This document shows positions 1-12,400 of a stretch of 64,000 nt of DNA, in pieces (within the stretch, counting starts at the first letter, position 1; each line of letters opens with the position of its first letter). The translations under genes and the position numbers were made by a program. Below the pieces are notes generated by a model. That model worked only from the letters and a program-made list of their open reading frames with translations. It made no database searches and was not told the origin of the DNA. This DNA comes from Struthio camelus (Eukaryota > Chordata > Aves > Struthioniformes > Struthionidae). The stretch is from the NCBI RefSeq assembly GCF_040807025.1, contig NC_090942.1, positions 44,718,911-44,782,910 of the forward strand, given 5' to 3'.

Positions 1-2805
1 TGATTCAAATGTACTGCAGATAAGTTTTGATACTGGATTTCTGTTCTAGCTCTGGCTTGGAAGGGTACAAAAATATTTAATTTTATGCTGCTGCTACATA
101 AACATTGACTAACTTTGGCAACTCCATAATTAGCAGCAGAGGATGTTCATGTAGAACCCTACAGGCATTTCCCAAAGTATTCCAGTTCTTTTCAAGATAC
201 GGGTGGAACTTGTGTATATTGAGAGCAAATCTTTAAGATGGCACAACACAAAAGTTCTTCTCTTAAAAGCCCACATCTAATTAAAGAGTACCAGTTGCTG
301 GAGAAATACATACAGTCATTGTTGCTTTTAACAATAAAGCACACCAGGTCACAGATGTAACTTTTGGGGGGGTGAGGCGAAAGGAAGCTCTATCCCTCAA
401 ACTGCTAAGGCAGAAAAATTGTCCTACACAATGTTCACTTATGTGAACTCTGAAAGGAAACAGAAATGAAAGTGGACATTTTAAATGCAAAAACAATCAA
501 TAGCGAGATAATGACACAAGCCAGTGAAGAAAGATTGATTTTTGTGGTCCCCACTCCATGCTGAGACTTAAATTTATAATTTGCTAACATACTGATTAGA
601 CGACAGGTGGAATCCAACCAGTATGACTCGCTCTGAAACTGTGTTTTGATAGGAAAACACTATATTATTGAGACTATGGTATAAACATCCAGTTTTTGTG
701 CATGAATCCACCTGTGGATATAATAGAAATTATAACTGCAAGTAAAGAACTCTGTCCCAGCTATAATCAATCTCTTAAAAAGCATACAAAATCTCCTCCC
801 TTCTAATATCCCAATTTGAAAATGCTATGAACTATATCAAATTGAGAACGGAGGTGGTAATCCTCAAAGTTCAATTACAGAGTTCCCACTTCAATAGTCT
901 TGCTGGAACATAAAGAAGTTTGAATGCAAGCTTCTTTGTTAAAGTCAAGCTTGCCTCACATCCTGAAATAGCTCTGATTGCTATTGGTTGTCTAAATGAA
1001 ATATGCTTGAGGATTCTGGCTAGAAATCACCAAGAGATAAGCTTATGATCAGCAGCTAGACATTTTGAGACCAATAATTTGGTTTTTTTCAAATTACTTA
1101 CTTTATTGCATTAGGGGCTATAAATAAATGAGGTTGCATTTGCTAGACAGATTATAAATGAGATGAAAGTACAGCTGCTCCTGTCTCTTCTGTAGCAACC
1201 AACAGACAGCTCCACCTCCCTCAAAGAATACCCTACTTCAGTTTCCACCCCAGCAGACTTGCTCAAACTGACTTCATTCGCAAGAAGCGAGACCTGTTAT
1301 ACCAGCCAGCTCCAGCTGGGTGGAGATGACCACCTCTGCTTTAGTTTATTTGTCACGAGAGTAAAAGCAAGCTGAAACTGGTCAAAGAGTCAATCAAATA
1401 AACCTTTGAAAAGCAACCTTAAATAGTAACTGTTAATTCAACTTTATTTGCAATGTCAAATACATCCTGAGGAAATCTATACATTTAGCAAAAGCTAACT
1501 GTAAAAGCTTACAAGTGATTATTCTTTCGTGTTGTCCTACGATTAAACCAAATTTAAAGCCTGAAACCCAAAGCATTCATATAGCTGCGTTTGTAAGAGT
1601 TTGCTTCTTGTTTATGATTCTTAAGGGAATCCGTATTTCTTATTGGCTGAATACTGTGTGCAAGTGAAAGCTTTCAAACACAGTAATAAGCATTTTCTTC
1701 TGGCAGACTCTGGAAGTTTATAAGTAGGGATCATACAAGAGTTCTGTGTGAATTTAATCCAGTCTGTATCCTAGAAAAACAGCAATACTTCATCCCTTAC
1801 GAGGCTTTGCTGTATTATACTGTGGGTATAGACTGTGCTGCTGGGGAGCATGTTTAAAAAGAACTATTCAGTGCAGCTGGAGAGAAATGCATTTACTCTG
1901 AACTGAGGAGAAGAACAACTTGAAGACAGAAGAATACAGTCAGAAAAGGCAAGGAACTAGAAATGACTGGGGGAATTATGAATACTGACTCCCCCAAAGG
2001 AACTGTTAAATCTGTAGTTTCTTTCTGTATCTTTATTTTTACAATATTGCAGCATTTTACTATTAAAGGAATTACTTTATTTTATAAACCGCAAACAGAA
2101 ATTATTTTACCTGCCACAGAAAAGATATATTCAGTTGGAAGCACTGTCTGTCTGATAATTTTTAAGACAAGCGGAAGCTGAGTAACTAATACTAAAAAAT
2201 GTGAGAAAATTGAGCTTTGGCAGCACAGCTGCTGATGCTGATTAACTTTAAGGGAAGCTATGTTGTAATTTACAAGTAATGACAAATAGATATTTACTTA
2301 CAGCTGATGCCCAACTCACATAATGTATATTCAGAAAAGTATGCTATGGAGAACATCACATATAATATCTTTTTTACATAACATTGAATATTATAGAACT
2401 TCTCGGTCACTTTTCCTGGTGAATCAAAGGATTTCAGCATTACAGGAGACAGATATTAGTTTTGAACACAGGGAAATCTTGAGGCATGTCCCCAGAAGAG
2501 AAGTCTCTCCCTACTTTGCAGCTGGAAAGGTTCTTAATGTTTTTCTGCCATTAGAACTTTTCTTTTCTACGTTAGTATATTTGTGTCCGTATGCCACTCT
2601 CTGGTCTTCAAGGGTGCTATAAACTAGGAAAAACACTTCCATTAACAAAGTTCACTTACATGCTTTCACAGTCTGCTGCTTCTTATACAGCATCATAATG
2701 TCATTGACATTTATAATGTCATGTAATCAGTGAAGTAACAGATCAATGACAAATTAATAAACTAATGACAACTTTTAGCTAAAGGAACACTAGCGTAAAG
2801 CAAAT
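1..2805. other. Non-coding DNA, no gene recognised
   Basis: AT-rich, low-CpG sequence with stop codons in all frames and only short chance reading frames. I see no recognisable protein similarity, convincing exon with matched splice sites, RNA gene or clear interspersed repeat. If the minus-strand transcript proposed at 35.3 kb is real, this stretch could lie in its intron or downstream of it. Confidence 0.6.
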
Positions 2806-3256
2806 CAGTGGAGGGCCACTGAGGATAGTCAGGGGGCTGGAGCACTTACTTGATGTACAAGGTGAGGATGAGAGATCGAGGTCAGTTCAGCCTGGAGAAG
2901 GCCACTGGGAGACCTTATGGCTGCTTACAGCTACCTAACAGGAGGAGATGGATATGACCGAGGCAGAGTTGCCTGATGAAAGAGGAGAAAGAATAGATGC
3001 AAACTGCAGCAAGGGAAATTATGGTTAGATATATGGGAAAAAACTCTTCACAATGAGGTCAGACAAACATTGAAAGAGGTAGCCTGAACAGCCTATAGAA
3101 TCTCCATCCTTGAAGGTGTTCAAAACTTACCTGGACAAGGCCTGGAGTAACCTAATATAACTTCAAAGTTGGTCTGCTCTGAGCGGGAAGTTGGACAAGG
3201 CAGCCTCCAAAGGTCCTTTCCTACCCTGACTATTTTACAGTTCTATGACTCTGTAA
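2806..3256 (+). repeat. CR1 LINE fragment, 3' end
   Basis: About 450 bp matching the end of CR1 ORF2 plus the 3' UTR, in order: the 'gtggagggccac' block, 'agggggctggagcac', 'cagcctggagaaggccac', the 'aaaaactcttcacaatgag' block, 'ccatccttgaaggtgttcaa', 'acctggacaaggcctgg', and a terminal 'ccaaaggtcctttcctaccc'. It ends with degenerate 'ttctatgactctgta', which corresponds to the CR1 terminal octamer repeat. It is 5'-truncated, as most CR1 copies are, and clearly diverged, so older than the copy at 17.9 kb. No intact reading frame remains. Confidence 0.88.
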
Positions 3257-4484
3257 ATTACTTAAGGCTTGAAACTTAAGAAGCCCCAAGCTGCAGATGT
3301 TTTTGTCTGAGGGTGTTATGTGCCTGAGTGTTTCAACATCGTAGTTATGCATGCTTCATAGCTGTTTAACGTTTAGTCTTCATACCCTATCTTCAAATCT
3401 TGAAGTCTATTGATTTTGTTATTTTCACTTCTTTTTCAAATGTGCTGAAAAAAGAACTCTTTTCTTGTGGAAACAGACTTGAACATACAGCAAAAGTTGT
3501 TAAATATTGAATTCTTTATTGACAAGTAACAAATTGCAATTAATTTCAGCTATACGTGCACAAGAGTTTTATGAACTGAGGTAGAAAAATAAAGACATAT
3601 TAAATTGCACTGAAATTGATAATTACAGTTTCCAACAGAAAATTGAAGCTCCTGACAACTAAGTTATATATTTGAAGGCAGTAGAAATACACAGTTGAGT
3701 GAAAGCTACATAAGAAGCTCAAGGAAATGGTATTTTTTCTGAAATTTCTCTTAAACCAAAATGCTTTTCCTTCTTCTCTTGCAGCTTATCTATGACAACC
3801 AAGAAACAGTCATTTAGGCCTGACATCACTGCAGTCACACGTTTACCAAAGCTGTTTGTTACGTAATGGTGCCTCCTAACGCTGAGTGAATGACTAATAT
3901 ACATACCTGCCAGGAAGTCTGGTCTAAAAGCAGAACAGGAGCACCAAATAGGAGCCAACTAATAGCAGTAGTGTGCTTTCCCAAGTAATGCAGTTTAGAG
4001 TTGCAGTAGCTGAAAACGAAATCCTTGGGTCAGCTCAACAAATGAAAATGAAACATTTTAATACAGGCAGGAACACCAAAACATTTTATTTCAATTGTAA
4101 ATATTTTTTAGTCTTTTTCAGTCATTGGACTTTCAGTCTAGGTCTAAGATATAGCCATAAACTATTCACAGTAAATTTCAGGCTATTAGGCTGTGACAGA
4201 AGCGGTTCACTCTATCACATAAACGTTTACCATGGACAAGAAAACTGACAAAGTAGCATCCCAACTCAGAACAAGGAATCTCCTACACTGAAATAATACA
4301 GGTGCCTCCCTCAAGTGCAGGAGGATTGCCTCCCTCAAAACCAAAATCTTTATCCCAAAGTAAAGATATTTTTAGGTGAATTTTTTTCTGTAACTGCCAT
4401 CTGAAAATATTGAAAGTAGCATAATAATGAGTCCATTTCTATGGAAATGGTCTTGTTATTATTTAATCAGGCCAGCATCTAAGT
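3257..4484. other. Non-coding DNA, nothing recognised
   Basis: AT-rich sequence with scattered stops. Reading frames of 79 and 91 codons occur here, but they lack recognisable domains or splice context and are best explained as chance. Confidence 0.5.
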
Positions 4485-4529
4485 GATTCATGAACTGCAA
4501 GTCGAAATTCAATAAGCAGTTCATGAATC
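4485..4529. repeat. Perfect 14-bp inverted repeat (hairpin)
   Basis: The arms gattcatgaactgc (4485-4498) and gcagttcatgaatc (4516-4529) are perfect reverse complements separated by 17 nt. They could form a stable stem-loop in RNA or a cruciform in DNA. Pairing does not extend outward or inward, so it does not resemble a full-length microRNA precursor. Origin unknown. Confidence 0.85.
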
Positions 4530-4699
4530 TCTGAGTTGAGGAAATCTAAAGGAAAGAAAAAGGAGAAGAAAGAAACCCCTTCCCCAAAGGACTTAGTAAA
4601 CACTCTGTCAATGATGAATGCTACCTAATTTACTTTAAAGCAGTTAAAAGCTGCTCAGTTCCTTAGCTTATTCAGTGTTCACTTATAGAAATAGTGAGT

Positions 4700-4775
4700 A
4701 CCAGTGACGCATTATGCTAAGCACTGTATAAACCAATAGCAAAAAGAGAGATAACCAGTAGCTTAAAGAAATTAA
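4700..4775 (+). repeat. Possible old amniote interspersed repeat remnant
   Basis: The segment reading 'tgctaagcactgtataaacc' followed by 'agcaaaaagagagataacc' and 'agcttaaagaaattaa' resembles an old dispersed amniote repeat motif (gctaggcactgtacaaac, then aaaaagacagtccctg, then agagcttaca). I recall the motif only in general terms and cannot name the family. The match is degenerate. Confidence 0.3.
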
Positions 4776-7700
4776 CTGCACAGAGCAGTTGCGAGGGGAG
4801 TTAATTGAAATTTGAGAGCATTGTAAACAGGTCAGAAATTTACTTCTACAAGGGATAGATGCTGGAATAAAGTTGTCTCAAAGGCTCCAGTAGCCTTTTT
4901 ATAATGGCAAAAAAATGTATATTTTTGTCATCTTTAAATTCCTGACCCCAAGGCAAGGAAAAATGCCCTATACTGTTTTCCCTGTGAGATGTGCGTCAGC
5001 TTGTGTAGTTATATATGCATACACACATGCATGCAAAACATATGCTCACATATGCATTATGGGTACACACACAGCACACAAGAGTCTACATTCACCTAAA
5101 AATACCTTACAGTCACAATTCTAAGCTAAAGACTATTTTTCTAATGTTTCTACAGGGTGATCTTAGTAAAACTATTAAGCATTTGTAACTAGCTGAAGCT
5201 TAAAATAAGCAAATGAAGGAAGAAAATTTGCACTGCAGGTTAGTTCACTGTGCAGAAGGAGCCCAGACAGCTACAGCATCCTGACATGTAGAAGAGTGAT
5301 ACTGATTTTCTGGGGAACTGAAATGCTGTGCCCACCTTTCCTCACTGCCTTTCATTGCCTATTCTCCCACCTAGTCAACATAAATGGAAAAGGAAGACTG
5401 ATGAAGAGGGTAGGTGGAGAGAATACTGCTGGAGCAAATGATGCAGCTCAGATTCTCCTTATTTTCTTTTCCTGCCTTTTGACTAGAGATGTGCATGGTT
5501 TTTTTTTTAAATAAAAAAGTGCCATCTTTATAGAACACCTGATTGCTTTGCTCTTAAGTTGCATCATTTTTTTCTGCCTACTTATTTCAGATACATATGT
5601 GATTCCATCACTTTATCAGGCACAGAGAGTTTCTAGTGATATTTTATCAAGACAAAAAACCTATAAAAGCCAAAACACATTTCCCATATTATCATTGTAA
5701 TCTTAATACCAGCAAGAGCACAATATTGTTCAACAGAATTTCAAGAAAAAGAAGAGTTTTGTCCAGATCATTGTGCAACTGTGCTTGCTGCAGGGGCGTG
5801 TGGAACTTTGGAACACATGTGTTTTGCTGAATAAGGATGCTTATGGTGCTGCTAGTACTGATGTGATTTTAAAAGGTGGTGACAGAGTGTTGCTAGTGAA
5901 TAAAAGAAAAGGATAAAAGTAACTGTGTAGCAGGGGGTTAGTATAAAATGAAAAATAAATATCATGTGGAAAATAGCGCGGCTACCTTCTGTAAGATCAT
6001 GTTGACTAATGATAGAAATCAGCAAGTGCTCATTGTACACTCGAGGTTTAACAGAAAATGGAAATCATTCAATATGTCTTTCTTCACTTTGGAAAAATCT
6101 TTGGATTGCATCACTGATCACCATTATATATAAGTGCATTAACTGTTGATAATTGCAGGTGCTCCCAAGGGTATCTGATAGTTATGATGGAAAAGGGGCC
6201 ACTTTGCACAGTTGTAGGATCTTTTTTTGATGACTTCAGAATATCTGTACAGTGAGTCACCCAGTCTCTGTAGCAGGTCCTTGACTATAAAGGTGATAAA
6301 AGGCAAGTACAGATTTCAGTTTATAGCCATAGCTGCGGGACTAGAAGTGTTCTTCTAAGTGGAGAAGTTATTTTAGGAATCTTCTGTTATGGGTTAGAGA
6401 GAATAAACCAGCTGAGAAATTGAGAGAAGAGAATTCAGGGGAGGCACGAGAACGGCCCAGCTCGAAAGGCCCAGGACTGGAAACGTGAAGGATCTGCTCA
6501 GAGGAACTTCTCACCAAAATCATTTGGTCTGAAGCTAAAAATAACTTGGAATAAATGCTGAGAGAAATATGAAGAACTGGAAATAATTCTTGTTCTACCA
6601 AGGCTCTTCTCCAACCCTGAAAGCAAAGATCAGGTGTCTTCGTGCCTGGACTAAGAACTGCATTTTGCAGCTCTAATAGAGCCATTTTAGAGCAGAAGAC
6701 GGAAGCGCCTAGACTCTGTGCCGATATGGCTTTGTCACAGCCTCATCAGCAAATCAGTGCAAGCTAGTTTCTCCAAAAGAAACACCTAACAGAAAATACG
6801 TTTCATCTAGTAGGAACATGCTTTTGCAAAGCTGTTTTGTATATATATATTTTGTATTTTTACTTCCTAACTTCTAATATTTTAGGGATAGTAAATGGAA
6901 CTAGTCAGGCTGTTATTTATATTCAGCCAGGTCTTTTATTACATGATATTGAGAATACAACTGATATTATGTAAAGACATTACTTAACACTAAAGTACAG
7001 CTGGAGTTGCTAACTATTTTGACTACTACAACAGGCAGCTTTGCTGAGACAGGAACGAACTTGTTTAATGCCAGAGAAAAGGATGTTGAGATATGAAATG
7101 TGCTCTGTGGTGGCATAGAAAACGAAAGCTTGAAAGACTCTTGCTCAAATAGAGCTTGCAAGGTTTAGGTTTTGATTTTTGTGGATGGACTTGGGTGCCT
7201 GTTTTAGAGTTCCACTGAATTGATTGGTTTGGCTGAAGAATCAGGGTCTAAATTTGATAAAATTCCAAGAAAAGGGGAAAGGGGAAGGGGAAGAGAAAAT
7301 GAAAGGAGAAGGGGAAGGAGAAGAGAAAAGGGTATAATAGGAAAAGTAGAAAACTCAGTAATTCACTTTAGTAATGATTAATTTGAGATTATTAGAAACA
7401 TGACCAGCATGGTAGAAGGCAGTAAACACAAAACTTTCCCCAGGAAAAAAGTTTTCAGCATAGAGGTGACTAGCAAAGTCAAAGAGAGGAGGGAGTCTAT
7501 TCCAAGCCTGCAGCTAGAATGAGCAAAGAAGTTGGATTATAAAGAAGGACCTACTAGGCTTCAAGAGATGGGAAGCTCTACCTGAGCACTGTTGCCTGAG
7601 AGATAATATAATAGAAGGGGAAACAAGATGTGTGCAAGAGTAGTGCTGTTCAGAACCTTAAAAGTGATGATGAAGTGTATGCCAATCATTTACATGAAAA

Positions 7701-9284
7701 GCTGTAACCTATTTTCCTTATCATATTCACAAAAAATGTGGAAACTTCGTATTTTGCAATCTCCAAGTTCGAACTTATTATACAGGGACTGTCACACTGA
7801 ATAAATCTGAACTGTTTAAAACCCCGTAGGCTATGCACACAACTCAGAGCCACCTGCACGTGTTTTTGGTGCCTTTCTGTGACTTGCTGTGAACACAGTA
7901 TTCCCTAGGTCAGCAGCTGTAAGGCTTTGTGGAATGGCTGCCCTCGGTTACATGCAGTTGCAGTCAGATTACATTACTGCTCACACAGTGGCCTTGCAGG
8001 CCCTCAGTGAATAAATGTTCTCTGTAGATAGCAGCTCTACATTCTGGAACGCCGCATTTATAAGGCAGTCACTTATTCCACGCTTAGTTTTATGTATGAA
8101 TATATTATCAAGGAGAGAAAAGTGAACAGTGAAGCAGTTTAAAAGCTACAGTAAGAAAGAGAATCCGTGGCAGAGGCAGAAGGAGGGCAGCTTCTCCATC
8201 TCGGTTTCTGAAGGCTTCACTGCAAACTTACAACCTGTAAAAGCACTGCCCACGAGTAGGACAGAAATCATTTAGTTCCTAACGTATAAATTCCTATCAC
8301 TGAAATTAACAGTAACTGAAATTACAGTAAAGACACACATTTAGGCTGTTTTCACTGAAGAGCTAACACAAGAGAGCAGTCATACTGCTAATTACATCAC
8401 CAGAAGAAGTGAATGACTATGTGACAATTTCCTGAAGTGCAAACCAAGTTAAAACACAATCACCCTTAAAGGAAGGGTTTTTATATGCAACTGAGACTTG
8501 AGTTCAGTTGTAATCCTGGAGCAAAAGAGAGGGACCAACCTCTCTTAGTCTAGAGGGACTAACCGTTTTGTTTGCAGAACATGTTACTACCAGTTTTCAC
8601 TCATTCGTGCTGCTCTCTAAGGCAGGAGGACCAGCTAGAGGATCCTGGTGACATAAGAAATATCCCTTCTTACTTTCTGGATGAGCAATTAGGCCCACAC
8701 CTCAGCAGAAACAGTTATTTGACTCTCTCTGCAGACAGTCTGAAACCATCAAAAAGAGATTTCATTTGTGTTTAAATTAAAGTGACCCTTTCCAGCTGAA
8801 CAGTTTAGCATCTAGGAGACCTAAAGAAGAGTGTTCCAGTAATAAAAAAGTTGTAACATGTAAAGTTTGGTAATTTCAGAGGAAAAACAGGGAGCACACT
8901 TATATCTAGCCTGACAATTCCATGGTAAATGTACTATTGGCACATGCTCCATCAATACTCTTAATAAAACATCTACCTGATCTTTATTCTTGTTCAGTCT
9001 GATCTGGTATGAGCTTTGGATCTTGGTGCACATGTTATGGGCTTTACTGGCATGATAAACCTGGCAATCGGATCCAGTCAGATTCATAAGCAGTATCTTT
9101 CTGACTGCAAAGCATCTGTATACTGTGGGCAGACTGTGCAAAGAACATGTAAACTGCTTATGCATCCAAACGGGAAGTAATATCCATGCCAGGTTTAGCA
9201 TGTGGTTTATGAAATGCAAATTAACTAAAAGGTTGAAGATGGGCTTCTGGATCTGAAGCCTCCTGATGAATGCAAAGATATAGG
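4776..9284. other. Non-coding DNA with minor low-complexity tracts
   Basis: No gene recognised. The stretch includes a CA/TG-rich patch near 5010-5080 with alternating atatgcatacacacatgc-type sequence and the purine tract at 7265-7332. A segment around 7480-7680 loosely resembles the 'ggagtctattccaagcc ... aaaggtgatga' pattern of old dispersed repeats, but it is too diverged to call. All reading frames here look like chance. Confidence 0.5.
7265..7332 (+). repeat. GA-rich purine low-complexity tract
   Basis: Almost pure purine on the plus strand, built from imperfect ggggaa and gaaaagg units over about 68 bp. Such homopurine tracts are common in vertebrate non-coding DNA and can adopt triplex (H-DNA) structure. 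Confidence 0.85.
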
Positions 9285-9475
9285 ACTCACATTCAGGTCT
9301 GAAAGGGACCTCTCTGTCATCAAATCCAGTCATTGCCGTTATAGCAGTCATTTCACCTAGCCCTGATGGGTGTGAAGTGCTCCATCTTCTTGGGTGGAAG
9401 GGTCTTCTAGAGCCTTCCTGCTCTATTTCTTGTCTGTTTGTTTTTCTTTTTTAACCACCAGAAAATGTTAACCTG
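9285..9475 (-). repeat. Diverged antisense CR1 3' remnant
   Basis: Read on the minus strand, 'gactggatttgatgacagag' followed by 'aggtccctttcagacctgaa' matches the CR1 3' end (ggactagatgatctccagaggtcccttccaacctgaa). On the plus strand the adjoining 'cacctagccctgatgggtgt' corresponds to the next inward CR1 block. The inner boundary is uncertain and the copy is heavily mutated. A 176-codon open frame on the minus strand (8821-9351) starts inside this repeat and is therefore suspect. Confidence 0.42.
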
Positions 9476-12400
9476 TTGCTGTACCACTGTCATTAATGAA
9501 GCTCTCAGACAAAATCAGAGCCTTGGAAATGTCACTAATAACCTTTCTTCAGCTTACTACTGCTCCTTCAGCACTACCTATCTCTATCTCCCTTGGATGA
9601 GCCTTTCCCATTTCCCTACCAGTGGCTGGCCCCTCCAATTCCAATACAATTTTCCATGTGAGTCAGCATCCAACGCTTCACAAATAGACATAGTTAAGGT
9701 CCACTATGTTGATTCTGTCTAGAAAATTGACTATCAGACTACTCTTGCATACTCTAGTTTTGGTAATTTCTTGTTATATTTCATCAGTTTCCTCTAATTC
9801 TCCTTTTCTCTAATGAGCTTTCATTCACTATTTGTTCTAATACCTTAAATGCAGACAGAATAACAAGCTTGTACTTGCCTGAATCACATTTGTTCTCTAC
9901 TGAAAATATCAGTGCTACTTTTTCCTATTCTCCAGTCATACAGTAACGCTTCTTACTGAAAAGATTTATTAGAAACACACACTATCAAATTGTTAAGCTT
10001 GTATGGCTTTTCTTCCAGAACTCTCTGGTGGAAAACATCTAATACCCATTTTCTGGTTTGAGCATATATAGCTGTTTGAATTACTCTTTCTCATTTGTGT
10101 TATCTTCTTGCTTTGCCCTACCAGTTAATATCACAGTCCTGTTTTCAAAAATAACAAATTATTTGTGCTACTACAGGTATCACATCAAAGCTTTTATTTT
10201 CTCCCTACTGTATGAAACCCCTGGTATTTTTTAACTGATATTTCTGAAGAACCTTTTATTATATAAATATTTTCTGCACATCCTATCTTGTCCCTGAACT
10301 TCTTGACCTCTTAAACAAATATTTCTTTACTGATCAGTCCTTCCTCCTTCCTGTATAGGCTTTCTGATTGTTCTGAAATACCCTTCTAGTCAGTCCGCCA
10401 AACAGATCCATTACCTGCAAATTGTTTAACCCCTGTGTCATTTGGGGTATAAATGACAGACAGTCTTGCATCCATTGACTGGAAGAAATTCAAATCTTCC
10501 TTTACGTGCAAGGCCTGGAGTCCTCAGCCCAGTTACCCATACTGAGCAATTCTGGCAGTTCTTCAAAGTTTACCCATACCTGTCCTTTTGAAACAGAACA
10601 TCTTTTTTTTTCCCCCCAAAATTTACTTCTTGTTTATCTTTCCATTCATTTCTCTTATCTATGCATATAAAGTGAATCATTTCTTTAGCATTCAACCCAA
10701 GACTATTTTCCATAGCTAGCTTTTCCATGCTGACTAGCGCCAGCTCTCAAAACACCTCCTCTTGGTTCACGGGCGGTTTGACCATCAGAATTAAGGAATC
10801 TGAATAAGCTATCATCCTGGTTGCATCGGAAAGGTTGGGCAGAGCAAATCACTGGTTCGCAGGTGGCTCAGCAGTGCACTTTAATGTGGAAGGGAACCAT
10901 GAAATGAGAGGAATGACTCAGCAGTTAGAGTCAAGAACTCTATTTTCTAGGCCATTTGCTGGAGCTTATTATTTCTAATAGTGTACGGTAGATCAGGCAT
11001 TTTCTTGTTAGAAAGAGAGGATGTGTCTGTTTGGGGATTTTTCTTTCTCTCTATTTGCGCTGATTTAAAAGCTGAAAACGACTGTTTTGAGAGGTTTGTA
11101 CTATTTCAGTTTTTCAACATGCAAAATGGAATCTTTCCTTTTTTTGCAGGAAAAAAAAGCCATAATTAAAATTCATTACATATTTTGTTCTTATTATTCG
11201 TGGATTTGATTGGCTAAAATCTTTCTGCTGAAATTCTTAATTCGATCAAAGCATCTCATCATAAATTGATAAACTTAGAAGTGGTAACTTAAAATATCGA
11301 TAAAATATATTAATAAAATTTTATCCTACATTTGTAAGTGTTCACAAACTTTTCTGAAAATATCACTGGAAAAACATATCTACAAAATTTCAATCAACTC
11401 TAGTTCATATAAGCTCATCCATGAGTTTGTATCTAAAGCCCTAGACACATGCAGTAAAGACAGTATAGGGAAACACCAAATATTTCCTCAGCTGTCAATT
11501 TAAATAAAATGAGCATGGGTGGTCTCAGAGAATCTCAGTGATGTAAATTTAAAACACCAGTCAACTTCTTTGTTAATGTTGAACTTGATTGGCTGGCGCT
11601 CATTAAAGCATTACCTACCTGCTACTCTTTTTATTTGTAATCCAGGATGTAGGCACAGGTAAGTTAACACAAGCTAATTTTATGGAAGTTAAAATCACGC
11701 CTTTATTTTCTATTGAAAAAAGGCCTCTATAAACTGCATATAGAAGGTTACTGAGGTCTGATTCTTCACTGCTTTCTTTGGTGCAGCTGTTCAAAACAGA
11801 TGTAAAGACGTACAAAATCAGCATGATAAATTTAGTATTCCCTTATGCACTCTCTGCACAGCTGATTCCCCAAGGTATACAGTTTTGGATAATTTGAGTT
11901 GTAGGAGTATGGGACGAGTTAGAAAGGTATATTCTTCAGTGAGGAGAGTGAAAATAAAGGAGAGCGTGAAAGTTAGAAATAAAGTTTTCCTTAGAGAGCT
12001 TGGTGCCCAGGAGCTGCCAGATAGTATCACATACATTCCTCATGAATTTTGGCTACTGGGTGTAAGTAATTCTATAAAGCAAAATAAAGATGAAAATGGA
12101 AAGTTAAAGAAAACTAATCAAACATCAGCTAATCTTCTGCTTGAATGGAAGGTCTATTAATGTGGGCATCAGCCTTTCTATCTTCCTGTACTTTGCGTGA
12201 GGAAAAAACCCAGCCGGTGCTGGGCTAAATATGATCCTTCTATTTTTGCAGTCCTCCTCCCCTTCCCTTGCAACCATGCCTGTTATGCAGTACTGGAGCT
12301 GAAGGTAATCAGTTTAGCACAGGAATAAGATTTGATTATTTTTGTTTTACATAGGCTATAAACCTGTCCAATGTGTTTTAAAAATCCTTTCACTGTTCAA

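Noticed and set aside
8821-9351. 176-codon open frame on the minus strand
   Set aside because: No recognisable domain or splice context. Its start overlaps an antisense CR1 remnant, and its residue composition (rich in leucine, histidine, cysteine) resembles translated non-coding DNA.
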